NCBI RefSeq assembly: GCF_020906515.1 | Contig: NC_085854.1 | Location: 1,116,001 to 1,180,000, forward strand | Length of the DNA: 64,000 bases | Origin: Vanrija pseudolonga | Lineage: Eukaryota > Basidiomycota > Tremellomycetes > Trichosporonales > Trichosporonaceae | Direction: 5' to 3' | Shown: positions 22,714 to 35,056 of the stretch, piece after piece | Layout: each line of letters starts with the position of its first letter | How positions within the stretch are numbered: position 1 is the stretch's first letter | Position numbers and translations under genes: made by a program | The notes under the pieces: generated by a model | What the model saw: only the letters and a program-made list of their open reading frames with translations | The model's database searches: none | What the model was told of the DNA's origin: nothing

Positions 22714-23816
22714 GGTGATTGAGGTGTGGAGCGCTGACCAGGTGAGATGGGAGTGTTGCGAGCTTGATTTGGGACTCTAGATGCGGTGCTAGTAGAGGTC
22801 TGAGGAACGATGGCCTAGTTGTGCCCGGTTGATATGCGTGTCTGATTGTGTGTGTTGTGAGATTGAAGATTGCGTGGGACAAGAGTCTGAAGTGTGTGTG
22901 ATTGAAACAATGTCGAGATGGGTGCGGGCCGAGCGGATGTCGTGTTGTAGTTGGTGTGGTGGTTGGTGGTCAGGTCGCCGCTTGCTGTGACTGCCTGTGG
23001 TCGCAGTGTGTGGTGCAGCCCAGGCAGGCAGGCAGGCCCATGGCCCATGGCCCTTGGTCGTTTGGATGGTTTGCCCTGGCTGTGCTGCTGCTGGCTGTGC
23101 TGCTGTGACCTGGCTGGCTTTGTCCGCCCTGGCCGCCGCCCTGCAATGATGATGACTTACTTTTGGCAGTGGTCCATGACATGACCCATTTCTTGGGCGT
23201 CAGAGTTGCCAGATTGGGCAATTTTGTGAATCTCAGGCCGGCCGGCTTGCTTGTTGGCTCGCTGGCTGGGTGCCGGCCAGTCGGCGCGGTGACGCACGCA
23301 GCAGCCGCAGTTGCTGCCAACATGGACTCACAGAGCACCACCGCACACTGCACACCCATCCACCACACCACCCTCTTGACTCCGCATCCTCATCCCCCCC
23401 CCGTCCACCCCGACCCCTCACAACCCACGCAATCCTTTAGGCACGGCAGACGCCGACCGAGCCCACTCAACCCGCGCATCCACTTTGACTGTCGCTCTCT
23501 CTCTCTGTCTGTCTGTGTCTCCTTCAACCCACATCATCCACTCTACAAAGAGCACGCACAGCTCGTAGTCTATACGACATCCCCCCACTCTCTCTCGCTC
23601 TTCCACATTCCGACGTCCTCCCCCAACGCAACGGGGAATCAGCTGTCCAACAAGTGCCCTCAACCTTCAGTCTCTCTGTTGACTTCGAAAACGTGGGCCT
23701 CGGTTGCCACATCCTCAACAAACGTCACCACCTGCAAGTCTCTTGGTGGTCCTCCGTTCAGCCGTAGAGCCGCCATCTCTCCTCTCCCCTTCCCTCGCCC
23801 CCGCGTCTCCTTTACA
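22714..23816. promoter_or_regulatory. Divergent intergenic region, YKT6 / SYP1
   Basis: A 1.1-kb head-to-head spacer. It includes a (CAGG)n run at about 23023-23038, GCTG-rich low-complexity DNA around 23080-23110, and a TCTC/TGTC tract around 23493-23520. No gene supported. Confidence 0.45.
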
Positions 23817-26800
23817 ATGGCGGACTCACTGCCACAGGACACGTGGATCAATGCCTTTGGGGGTGTACCGCCGCGAACTCTTTTGTCCAGCCTCCAGCGC
23901 CGGCAACACGCCTCGCAGACCCACGTTCACGCGCTCGCCGAGCTGTTCCGTGAGCGAGCTGCCATCGAGCAAGAGTATGCTGCAAAGCTCCAGAAGCTGG
24001 CTCGTGCGGCCGAAGCTGGCCAACTGAACGGCAAGGGCGGGATTGAGTGGGATCGAAGTGGAGGTGAGGCCAAGCTCTTCAACTCGGTTCTCTCCGACAT
24101 CAATGAGGTGAGGACCTGGCGCGCTCTTCAACTCACGAATGCTAACACTATTTCCAGACAGCCACCGCCCACTCCAGTCTCTCACAGCAGCTGAAGAGCG
24201 ATTTCGAGCAGCCTGTCCGAGACCTTCCAAACAAGATTGAACCATGGCGCCACATCGGCGACCTGGAGTCGTCTCTGGACCGCACGCTCAAAGATCAAGA
24301 GAAGGTCCACGCCAAGTACGAGAAGGCAGCGACCAAGGGCAAGTCTGCTAAGACAGAGCAGCTCTCTTCAGAGCTCTCGGATCTTGGCAACAGTATCAAG
24401 TCTCTCTCGCCCAGGGCCTGGATCACCTTCCAACGGCTTGACGAGGAGCGACTTCGAGCGCTGAAAGAGGTCGTCGTTCGCTTCGCTACTGTGCGTTCTG
24501 ATGCCGCCAACAAAGAGGGAGAAAGAGCTGCCTCTACGCTTTCCAACCTTTTGGGCTGGGAGACTTCCGACGAGGTGATTACTATCGGTCACCGCCTCGG
24601 CGCAGGTGGGTCTGGGTCTGCTCGTCCCAGCGCGTCTCGTCCTCCTCCGCCTGCAGTCAACACTACGGCTACTGGTACGTCACCACAACAACTGATTCTC
24701 GCCCTCCTGATCTGACATTGATGCAGTGAACAAGAGAGCGTCTGTCCTCCCCGGAACCCTCCCTTCGCCAGGCGGCGACTTCAGCCCTCGTGTTCAGAGA
24801 GCCAACGGTTCGAGCAGCAACTTGAGCACTGGCGGGGGCGGCGGCTTTGGGGGCCTCAAGTCGATGCTCACTCGGAAGGGTACCACTCGCCAGCGCAGTG
24901 GAAGCGAGGCTACCTCGACCAGGAGTTCAAGGCGACCAACCGGGGACATGTTTGAGCCTCTTGACGAGTCTGAACGTATCAATGACCGCGCTCTCGACAG
25001 TCAATCGGTCCGTGAATACCGCGAGTCACCTGAGAGGTCGACGTTCTCGGACATTAGAGAGAGCGAGCGCTCGCACGAGCCTGCCTCTCGCCAGACCACT
25101 GGACCAGGACCCGTCCAGGTAGGTGCTAATTGGATGCTCATAACTGATGTGATAGACACCTCCTGTTGATTCGGAAGGCTACTCGATCGCTCCAGCTGAT
25201 AGGCATCGCAACCCCTGGGAGGATCCCAACGATCTCATCCCCACCCCTGCTTCCGGCAAAGGGCTCTCTGCAGCCGGCGGCGTCGCTCTACCTTCCGCCA
25301 TCCTGGCTGCCGACCAACGTAACGCACAGGACAACCAGTCCAGCACTGGTGGCTCTATTGGGGGGTTCGATGGAGCCCCTCGCCTCAACCTCGCTCTGGC
25401 TCCCAACGTTATCCAGGAAAGCGAGGAGGAGAGGCAGGCGGCTCTTGCCAAAATGCAACAGACCCTGCAGATGGCTCCTCAGGCCCCGACCCGACGGGGC
25501 ACGGTTGCCCGTGGTCGTCGTGAGGTGCGCAACACCATTCAGGCTTCTACCAAAGAGAACGGCCCTATCCCTCAGCAGCACGTCAAGGCTCTGGCTCAAA
25601 TGGGCGAGGATGAGGAGCGCCTGGCCGATACCAAGGCTCGACTGACAGGGGCTGAGCCTACGTCCCAGTTATCGGCGCCGATCATGGACCGCCGCCGCCC
25701 TTCGCTCTCGAGCGTGAACTCGTCAACGAACCCCTTCGAATCACCTTCTGTCACCCCTGGCGTTTTGCAGAAGGAGTCGGCTTTCGGAGCCTCACCAGCG
25801 GTCAATCACGCAACAGACTCTCCGGCATCAGGGGCCCCACCGCATGCTGCTGTGGCAGCCAACGGCGCTGGTTTCGGCACCGCTGCTGTTGTCGGTGCCG
25901 GAGCGCTCGCGGCAGGTGCTGTGGGCGCTGTGGGTGCTGCTGCTGTGACTGCGCATGCCGACAACTCCATTTCCGGCGCACCGTTGTCCTCTGAACCAGA
26001 GTCGCTCACTAGTCCGCCAGTTCCTTCCGGCATTGAGCAGGCCAAGTCTCCCCTTTCTGTCCCAACCTCCCCTGTCACTGCCACCTCCCATGTGGCTTCC
26101 CCTTCGACCGCTGTTACTTCGCCCATCAATGCCCTTACCCCCCACACCATTGCCCCCGGTCTAAACGCCTCGCTGATCGAGACTGTCCATGCTTGGACCC
26201 AGAAGCTTGCGTCTCAGCGTACAGTGATTTCTGGCGAAATTCACGTCTCCCTCTTGGCCTCGGCATCTCGCGCGCAGCCGCAATCAGGCTCAGCACTTCA
26301 CATCCGTCTGACGGACTTCGATGCTTTGGAGTCGATCGCACCGAACCCAGCTTTCTTGGCCCAAGTGCCTGATCGCCCAGGAGAGTACTACCTCAACACG
26401 GATGCCGTTGCGCAAGCAACAGGTAGCCCGGAAGAAGGATCCAAATCCGCCGGCCCAGTGCTGTTCAAATATCACGTCCTTGTGCCAGCCGGACAAGAGA
26501 CTGCTGTGGCGCCACTCGTCCTTAACCCAGCCTTCCAGGTTAAGGATGGCGAAACGCGTATGATTCTTCAGTACCGCTCTGCAGCCAACGCAGGCACGAT
26601 TTCCAACTTCCGCCTTTCTGCTCACTTCCCTGCCGAGCCAGCTATTACGAGCACCCAGTCCAAGCCTTTGTCCGGGTCTTGGGATTCGGAGGATGGCTCG
26701 ACCGACCGCCGCATCACATGGACCCCCCCTCAAACTCAAGCCGGTGCGGAGGGCAAGATCATTGCCCGCTTCATTACTGGCGCTACGAACCGCATCCCGC

Positions 26801-26970
26801 CTAGCAGCGTGGATGCCCAATTCGTCCTGCCCGACCACCTCCTCTCTGGCATTGGCATTGAAGTCGTGAGCGACAGCCCAGCCGCGGTTGCAGGCTGGGG
26901 AGCATTCGACAATGTCTCGCGTGCGACCGTGTCTGGCAAATACGTTGGTGGTATCGTGCTCAACCCGTAA
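23817..26970 (+). CDS. SYP1: F-BAR / muHD endocytic protein SYP1 (FCHo homologue)
   Basis: Early endocytic adaptor: the F-BAR domain binds and curves plasma membrane, and the C-terminal mu-homology domain selects cargo. Four exons (23817-24107, 24158-24674, 24727-25118, 25156-26970) give about 1,004 aa. The F-BAR begins MADSLPQDTWINAFGGVPPR and RTLLSSLQRRQHASQTHVHA, with ALAELFRERAAIEQEYAAKL. Helices continue through LSPRAWITFQRLDEERLRAL. A long Ser/Pro/Thr-rich linker includes a Gly-rich patch and an Ala/Gly/Val-rich low-complexity stretch (about 25850-25950). The muHD occupies roughly the last 290 residues (SLIETVHAWTQKLASQRTVI; ending GKYVGGIVLNP). It converges with the ABCD transporter gene, 194 bp apart. 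Confidence 0.9.
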
Positions 26971-27164
26971 TGTATCCAACTGCTCGAGGTTTGTGAACGG
27001 ATCCAGGCCATAATAGGAGAGATAACACTTAGTCATTTCAAACGAATGTAATCCATTTTGCTGCACTGCGAGTGCCACCAGCCATGAACGGAGGAGACAC
27101 GCAAAACAACGGATACAGTGGTTGCATACAATCAAAACACACAGCGGTCTGTGGGTCAAACCAC

Positions 27165-30100
27165 TTACTTGCCTTGCAGCTCCTTGTTGACCTCCGCAAG
27201 GCGACGCTCCCACTGTTCAACTTCGCCATCAAGAACGTGCTCAAGTCGTTCAATTTCCTTGTCAAGCTCAAGCTTTTCTTCGTCGGTGTGCGAAGACATT
27301 TGCGTGAGCTGCCAGCCTCGCGCGGCCAAAGGAGTGGACGGGGCGCCGATGTTGGCATGGAGATTGGCGGTGGATAGCGACGGCGCAAGGGTAGGCTCAC
27401 CCAGACGAAGGTGGCGGTTGTGATACTTGAGAAGGGACGGGCGATGGCTAAAGACATTAGCACAGTATCCAGTAGAGCAGAGCGACGCACGAAATGGTGA
27501 TAAGGGTGATGCCCAGGGCCTTGGCGTGCTCGTACATCAAGCCCTCGACGTCGGATGAAACCGCCGAAGTGGCTTCGTCGAGCACAGCGTAAGCCGGACG
27601 ATGGTAACTGTAGCGGTCAGCTGGAGCACATCCGGTAATGTGCAAACAACTTACAACAGACGAGCCATGCCCATCTGAGCAAGTCAGCAACATCTCGACA
27701 TTTGGCAACCCGTGTTTCCTTACCCGTTGCTTTTCGCCACCACTGATTTGATCGTTAGCGGAGAATCTTATGTTCAAACGAACCTGAGAACATCTTTCCA
27801 TTCCTTCCTCGTCTCCCAGCCTCCTTCACGGGAAGGGAGGTAGGCCAGGTGGACGTGCTCCAGGATGCTCATCAACTCGGCGTCGGTACGACCCCGGGCT
27901 TTCATCTCCGCGTACGTGTGAGGGCTGGATGGTCAGTCAACATGTCAACTAGCTTGCAGCCACGCACTAGATGACCCTAATGAATGTGTCAGCAGGTGAA
28001 CACGAGTTGAAGGCTTTCCTCCACTCACTGGTCCCTCAGACTACCAATACTGAGGTACGGCCTCTGTGGGAGGAAGAATATGCCACCTTCACCGTGAGCC
28101 GGACGTTCCAGTAGTCCAGACCAAGTGGGCCAGAGCTGCGCAATAACACGAGCGATCGCAGTTTTACCGACACCACTGTTTCTTGTTAGCTCACTGATGG
28201 TGCGGGGTGTGCGTGCGTGTGGCACTTACTTGGCTCCAGTCACGAGTGTGTGCTCGCCCTGTTCTACACGGAGGTCAAGGCTACGGATAAGCTCCTCTCC
28301 GCCGCGCTCAGCACCCGCAACTCCACCAGCAGGAGCAACGATGGGAACGCCTTTGAGGAGCACATGGCTAGGTCCGATGATGACACGGCCATGAACGTTC
28401 GCCAAGTCGTAGAAAGGCTGCACACATTATTAGCCTATGGATTCAGGAGACTTGCCAGCCAGGGCGGACGTACCTCGTCAGCAGGAAGAGACGCCGGGCG
28501 GGGGTTCTCGGGGTAAACGTTGTTGTCCAGGCAATGCAGCGAAGCCAAAAGTGAGTAGACACGGCTGGTGTAGCCAGATAGCTCGGCGAGCTCCTTGCCA
28601 CTGTACATCAGTCGACCACCGGCATCGCCGAGAGAAAGCAACAAGCGGCGGTTTGAGACATAAGCTGTCCGTCAGCAGGTTACAAAAGCGGGTTAGCTTA
28701 CTTTCTGTGCGGTTGGCGACCTCATTGGCGGTGTCCTTTACGTTGTGGTCCTTCGGGTTGAGGGCGTGACGAGCAACCGGGAAGAACACAGGGATGGACA
28801 TGAGACCATACCCGAACGCGGACCAGAAATACTTGATCACGAAGTCCTCGGTCATGCTGTGGAGCACAAGTTAGCGCAGTACACGTAGGGCATGTAATAG
28901 CTGAGACTCACCCGTAAGGAATGCGAACCTTCTTCGTCAGCATCGTCACCCGCACACACACATCAGGCCAATGAGCTCGCTCACCTTGAAGATGGAATGC
29001 ACATGCTTAGCGAGCTTCAAGTATGCTGACCACAGGATCCCGAGCTCTCGCTTTCCGCCATCATAGAAGCTGTACAGCTTAGCCTTAATACCGTGCAGTA
29101 GAACCTACGCAATCTCCTCGCTGTCGCGTCCGACGCGGCCAAGGCCAGTTCGGTACTCTCCTTCGAGGCGGGCTTCAGTGGCGGCCATACGACCGAAAGC
29201 GGGAGTGGCCTGACGGAGGACCCAAGCGGTGAAGTAGTATTGCGCGAAAAGGCCCACAGTTCCGGCTGCACCTAGCGAAGCCGCGAGCTGCGAAGTGAAG
29301 ATGACCATATCCAAGAACGGCTTGCCCATGTTGCCACTTTGTGTGTCAGCGGTCGAGTTATTCTGGGCAGCGCGGGGCATCTCACTAGAGGGATGCAAGG
29401 GAGTCACAGAATCGAGCGAGATCCGTTGTGATCAATCTGGAATGTTAGCTAGAACAGCCGGCTCATCTCAGGAGCAGGACACTCCGCTCACTGATCAGCC
29501 CCGCCTGCCACAACTTCTCTTTCCTCTGAAGTCAGACGGCCGTGCTCCTTCTGCTCGGCATCACCGGCACTTCCGCTGACGACCCCCAGGCCAAGTCCAA
29601 ACTTGTAGTAGTTGAGATTCTGGTTGCTGTACGCGCGTCAGCCCGAATCGTCAAAATGTGGGCGGGAGACGAGAGCGTTTACTCACAGGTAGATGTCGTG
29701 AATATAGCGCGTAAGGTTTGTGCGGAATGCCAGGGCCAGCTTGTGCTCCAGGTAGCGAATCTGTCGCGGTGAGAACTGTGCTAGGCCTTCGATTGCTTAC
29801 CATGGAGTTGGTGTATGTGCTTGGCACGGCCAACACGAACCACCAGCCAAGGCCACCAATGAACCCCGGTCCGTTCGCCGAGACCTGGAGAGACGTTAAC
29901 GACATATTCGATCGAGTTCAACCACGAACCAAATCACGGACGATGCGCCCGTCCAGACGAGCCACAAGAACACTGAGATAGGTTCGGGCCACCAAGAAGA
30001 AGGTGTGGAGAAGCAGGAGGAAGGCCTCTTTGCTCTTGGCTCTAAGCCGGACGTCAGCGACAACTCAAACCTACAGCGCCTTCAACTCACCCAGGGATCG

Positions 30101-30749
30101 CGATACTAAGGACAGCTCGAAGCATTTGCCAGAAGCGCTTATTGATACCCAACTTCTCTCCAGGCCGAAGTGGAGTGAACAGTTTGGCATTCGCTTCGTA
30201 TACTTCTTGAGGCGTCGGGGTGATATGCACCTTGGATATACGCCCCATGTGAGGAACCAGCAATGTCCGTGACCCGGATGGGTCGCGTATGTACTTCGAG
30301 AGTCAGCTTCTGGATGCAGCAGGCTTGGGCTGCCGGGATTTACCAGGTCAACCAGCTTCTTCTCCAGCGCAGGTGTGTTACTGGTCGTCGTCAGCATGTG
30401 GCTACCACTTGTGGTGGGTGGCTCGGCATTCCATGGCGCATGACTTCTTGTTCTTCCTCTCCGTGTCCAAACTTCCTTGCTTGACCCTCCCCCCTTCTCG
30501 CTCTCCTTCGTCCGCTCCACGTCCCGCCGACGCCTCCTACCAGTACACTCACAGGGGAGTCTCCCTCTCGCGTCGCCTTCGCTCGTCGCGCCGGCGCTTG
30601 CGCTCTTGGCTCCATTTCTTGATGTTGAGAGTGTCTCCAATAGCTGCTATACTCGATCGGTTCCTTACGAGTGCCACGGACACCACGAGGAGGGCGAGGA
30701 TCCGACGACGCTGGGTTTGATCCAAGGAAATGGAGGGAACCCCCACCAT
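27165..30749 (-). CDS. Peroxisomal ABCD-family half-transporter (Pxa1/Pxa2-like)
   Basis: Imports long-chain acyl-CoA into peroxisomes for beta-oxidation, as a Pxa1-Pxa2 type dimer. The start [20 protein letters not shown] precedes the membrane region, which has ABCD landmarks: [33 protein letters not shown], a [14 protein letters not shown]-type segment, and [11 protein letters not shown]. The nucleotide-binding domain shows Walker [27 protein letters not shown], signature [29 protein letters not shown] and H-loop [15 protein letters not shown] charged coiled coil ends the protein ([20 protein letters not shown]). About 17 short introns make it one of the most split genes here; estimated length is about 850-900 aa. 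Motifs alone do not separate Pxa1 from Pxa2. Confidence 0.88.
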
Positions 30750-31321
30750 GATGGCTGATCGATTCGGCCAGGAGGGAGGTTGGATGTGTGAAGTGAATGA
30801 GAGTGGAAGGGTGGGTGGGGTGGAAATGAGATGTTAGCTTGTTACAAACTGGGATGTGCTGGTTGGGTGTTGGATCAATCAATCAATGGGTCGCCGCTCG
30901 ACGTCCATTGCTTTGGCCAGCGGCAACTTGACTTGTGGTAGTGTGGTGTGGGTGGTGGCGTGGTGTGCGCCGCCGCTGCCGGTGTGCGCGTCACTCGAGG
31001 CCGCGGAAGTCCGTAATGCCCGGTTACACAGACACTCTGCCGGCCAAGAAGCCCACCCACCAGCACTCAGCACTCAGCTTTTGATTCCGTCAAATGCCAC
31101 GTGGTTGAACTCCAAAACGCCAAAACGCGGGGGACTCGTTTGTGCTCTCCGCCTTCCTTCCGGTCACCGGTGGCCTGCCGCCGCGCCGCCGCCGCGACTG
31201 CAGGCGCGCCCAGCCTTGCTCGCTCTCTGCGTGATCGTGTCATGGCAACAAAGGTTTTGGTTCGTAGGCACCATTGTCGACAAACCTGCTTGCAACCTCG
31301 ACTCACATCCATATCAACATC
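30750..31321. promoter_or_regulatory. Divergent intergenic region, ABCD transporter / CBS protein
   Basis: A 572-bp head-to-head spacer. No named site or gene supported. Confidence 0.35.
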
Positions 31322-32125
31322 ATGGCTGACAGGGACGTCACACCAACCGCGCCGCCTTCGGGTGCCGCAAAGTACCGCGGCGCTGTCGTGGAGGTGGGTG
31401 CAACATGGCCCCTCTCTCTCCAGAACCCACGGCAAACGCTGACTCTCTCGGCAGGACTTGCAATTGCCCCCAGCGTTCTGCCTTCCTCATGACGCTCCGC
31501 TCTCCATCGCGCTGGAGAAGGCGTATGAGCGTGAATTCGACCAGCTCCCGTGAGTAGTGGTAACGATGAGACACTCGACCCCGCTAAACCGAGTGCGTGT
31601 GCAGGGTTCTGGACGACAATCGCAAACCGCTTGGATACCTCGACGTTCCTTTCCTCAAGCGCCAGTTTGAGGCCGGCAAGGTTGGACAGTCAGACCCTCT
31701 TTGTAAGTGAAAGAAGTGGCATATGGGTCCTCGGGGTAGCTTGTGGGAAGGCGGCCTTGACACGGGTGGCTCTGAAATCCACAGGCTGACGGTTCTAGCA
31801 TTGCACACGACCCACTTCCGACGATCCTCCAAGTCTCACCCATACACCGTCATCACTCCGGACACTGGTCTTGAGGATCTCGAGGAGTTCTTCTCGAAGA
31901 ACGGCCTCGAGTTCGCTCTTGGTAAGCCGCCGCCCTGATCTCCAATCGGTGGGTCAGTTGAAGTGCTGACAGACTCTAGTCACCGATATTGACCGCAAGT
32001 GGGTCCTTGCTGTTGCGACGAGGTCCGACCTGGAGGTTCGTGCAGGCGACGAAGCATGACCGTTGGTGTTGATGGAGCGCTGACTCTGGCTGCAGACGTT
32101 TGTTCAGCGACGAGGTATCGCCTAA
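31322..32125 (+). CDS. Small CBS-domain protein
   Basis: Five exons give a protein of about 180 aa. The start MADRDVTPTAPPSGAAKYRG leads to EDLQLPPAFCLPHDAPLSIA, YEREFDQLPVLDDNRKPLGY, LDVPFLKRQFEAGKVGQ, then SHPYTVITPDTGLEDLEEFF, SKNGLEFALVTDIDRKWVLA and VATRSDLETFVQRRGIA. The paired units 'D.P L..A' / 'VLD..RKPLGYLD' and 'I.PDT.LE.LEEFF' / 'VTD.DRKWVLAVA' are the two halves of a CBS pair, which typically binds adenine nucleotides. The third intron (31703-31798) has an earlier possible AG that would create an immediate stop, so the later acceptor is used here. Partner and ligand are unknown. Confidence 0.7.
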
Positions 32126-33748
32126 GTGGTGAGGTGTCTGGATGGAGCCTCTAAAGCCCGCCCCGGCGGCTCTCATCCTCGTTGCTCGGCCCTCATCGGG
32201 CAGGGCGCTTTCTGGCTATCGACGAGCCTTGGTCAATCACTCCTACTGTGACCTCCATACCAGCCAGGCGTAGATGCTGTTCTAGCATGAATCACAATAA
32301 TCGCAGAGGTCGAGATGAGACTGCTGGCGGTGATAACGATCAGATCAGCCGTCTGCGCTCATGCACTACCCGCTGCCACCAATTGCACATTCCAACCGCA
32401 TGGATCTTCCAGACTTTGGAGTACGTACCTAGAGCAAGGCTTCCGGCGATCGCGAGGTGGGCGTTATGCTGTCAACTACGTCACACTCGGTAGGCGTGAC
32501 CGCACGTTCTTGCCTCCCTCTGAGCAGCATAGCGACATCTGACATCACCAAACGGTGTTTGGTCGTGTCCCGCAATTGAGGGTACTCAGTCTTGGGTCAA
32601 CTCTAATGGTAGCCCGAACGACGTCGTGTACTGGTGAACTGTAGCAAGAGGCACACTAACGAGGAGAGGTTTCTCGGTGTGTGATGGAATGGCTAGAGTG
32701 TCCGTCCGCCCAACCTCACATGCCTGCCGCATTTGCAGAACGGTGCATGGCGATACAGACTGGCGGGGTCACGACCAACAGGCTGGAGGAGTAATGAAAG
32801 GCAGAGCTAGCACCGACCACCCCATATCCCGCACACCATGTCCTGGCAACAGTGCGCCTGTATCTATCTCTCTCCGTCTCTCTCTGGAATATGAATGGCC
32901 CCACACTTTGAGGGTGGGGGAAAGTCCTCAAGCCTGAGGAGATTGATCGCTCCTAACTAGAATTAAGGATGCTTTTGTCTTTGCGGGTGGGGGTGGTGGC
33001 ACTATCACGCCCAGCGTTCGCCTAATGGGTCACAAGACGGTCAAGTGAGCCGTTGTGGCGCAACCTAATGCTAATGCTCTGGTTCTCTGGGTGCTGCGCC
33101 GAGGACAATGGGCTGGGCTTGATTGCCGTAAAGTTAAAGGTCCGTTCGATTGTGGAGGGCTGACGCCTGGCGGACATGGACAATGCACCACAAGGTTTGT
33201 ATGGCCGCGCGTGGCTGATAGGGCTTGCTTCCGAAAGAAGCTGCATCGCGGCCAGGAAAGAGGCGAGGCACCAGGGAAAAGTGGCAGTGCCTGAGGCTGC
33301 AGACGCCGGCTAAGCGAATGGAACAACGTGAGGCCTCCCAAAAATGTCAAAACGGCAAGGGAAATGATATTGGGAAGCGCAGGTGGAGCCTTGGCCGAAG
33401 ACCAACAATGCCCAGCGCCTCCACCCAGGGGTCAGGGAGGGGAGGCAGATGGTGGCTGCAGGGTTTCCGTTCCACTCCTCAAAGAGTCGCCTGACTGTCC
33501 GTCTCTTCCAATCCAACAGCACATGTCTTCTTAAAATCCGGTGCCATCTGGTTGGCCGCGACCTCCGGTCTTCAGGATTCTTGATCTCTCGCCGCCCTCG
33601 TCCGTCTCGGGACAACGTCGACCAACATCTCCTTGATATATCACACGACCGACCTCCCGGCTTTCTCAACGCGATCCCAATAACTCGTGTTTTGTCGACG
33701 ACATCACTCTCCTTCCTGCGCCCCAGTTAACGACACCTACCTTTCACC
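32126..33748. other. 1.6-kb intergenic region, no gene seen
   Basis: Lies between the CBS protein and the FYVE protein, both on the plus strand. Lower GC than the genes around it. Several open frames of 60-120 codons have no recognisable content. No RNA gene was identified. Confidence 0.4.
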
Positions 33749-35056
33749 ATGTCCCACACCTCCCGAGCTTCCGGGTCTTCCCTTCTTCACCTCTATCGAC
33801 CTCTCCAGCTCAATGATGCCCCGGCCCACGACAGCGGTATCCACGACGATGATGGACTGTCCACATCCTCTGGATCTATTAGTTGTAGGTATCGGGGGCG
33901 GCGAGGGAAGCGGCGGGCCAGAGTTGACGTTGCAGGCTCTCCCAGCTCCTCTTTCTTTCAATCGGCAATCACTTTCGGCCCTTCACGAGCAGGGCCTAGC
34001 ATGAAGCTTGACATGAGCGCCGCGACCCACATCAAGCCCCCAATGGTTCGCAGAGAGACATCTGACAGCTCCACTTCCGAGTCGTCAAGCTCCAGCACCG
34101 ATGCTTTTGAAGGGTGTTTGGACTTGTTGCGCTCCATCAAAGGAACCACCCCCAGCGCCAAGCCAAAGGATGCATGGCAGGTACGTGTTGTCGCGCGAAG
34201 CCCCACCGCAGCGTTTGATCAGTCCACTGACGTTCGCCCAGCCTGATCAAGACACTGTGCTTTGTAACAACTCGCAGTGTTCGGCTATGTTTGGGCAGGG
34301 AAAGCTGTCCCTGGGTCCTCGACGCCACCATTGCAGATACTGCGGGATGAGTGAGTGCTCGATTCCAGGCTCAAGCTATCGGCTGACATGGCAGTCTTCT
34401 GCGGGTCTCATTCTACTCGTCGCTGGCCTCTCCAGACACTGGATGGCAACAACCGCCCAGCGTTGCTTGCTTTGCGTGTCTGCGATGGGTGCTACTCGGC
34501 CCTCGCTGAGGATGAGCCTTCCCCGGCTTGCGTGGCTACCACCTCGGCCAGCTCTGCGTCGTTACCCACAGAGGACCTCCTCCTTTCTGAGGCGTACGGA
34601 GTCTGTGGTGCAGCAAGCATTGGCCGATCCCTATCGTCTTCGGCAGTGGATGGGCTGCAGCCCCGATTGGCACCCATTGCGGATTGGATGGACCGATCCG
34701 GTGTCCTCAGTCTGTATCCCCTCGCCATTCAATCGTCGCACTCGAGGACTGGATCACCTGTCGCTCCTCGCTCGGCCGGCCCGCTGTTTGCCCCAACTGT
34801 CCTCTGCCGTAGGACTGCGAAGGAGAGGGAGTGGGAACGGATGACTTTGCGCCGACGACGCAAGGAAGTGAGCAAGGCGGCTTTCATCGCTACCCCAGCT
34901 GGCAGCGAGGCTGGGTCCGACTACGAAGACGACCTCGATACCCCTCTCGCACGGGAGACGGGTGACACGATTTTCCGCCTTGGTGCGCACCCAAGGGACC
35001 GCAAGAAGGCTGCTATGGATGTACCCAACGGACCAGCCGATTGGTCGACATTCTAA
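33749..35056 (+). CDS. FYVE zinc-finger protein with Pib2-like C-terminal tail
   Basis: FYVE domains bind phosphatidylinositol 3-phosphate on endosomes and vacuoles. MSHTSRASGSSLLHLYRPLQ opens a disordered Ser-rich N-terminus. The FYVE domain is assembled across introns: W.xD motif WQPDQDTVLC, then CNNSQCSAMFGQGKLSLGPR, the basic patch RRHHCRYCG, MIFCGSHSTRRWPL and RVCDGCY, giving all paired cysteines. Another ~190 residues follow, with a basic stretch (AKEREWERMTLRRRRKEVSK) and an acidic one, ending PNGPADWSTF. A Trp-Ser-Thr-Phe end after a FYVE domain resembles Pib2, the yeast vacuolar activator of TORC1; that assignment is inference. A 51-nt frame-neutral intron is likely at about 33887-33937. 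About 385 aa. Confidence 0.75.

Noticed and set aside
31784-31798. Alternative earlier acceptor (ACAG) for the third intron of the CBS gene
   Set aside because: Its use puts a stop codon immediately after the junction; the next AG at 31798 keeps the CBS frame.
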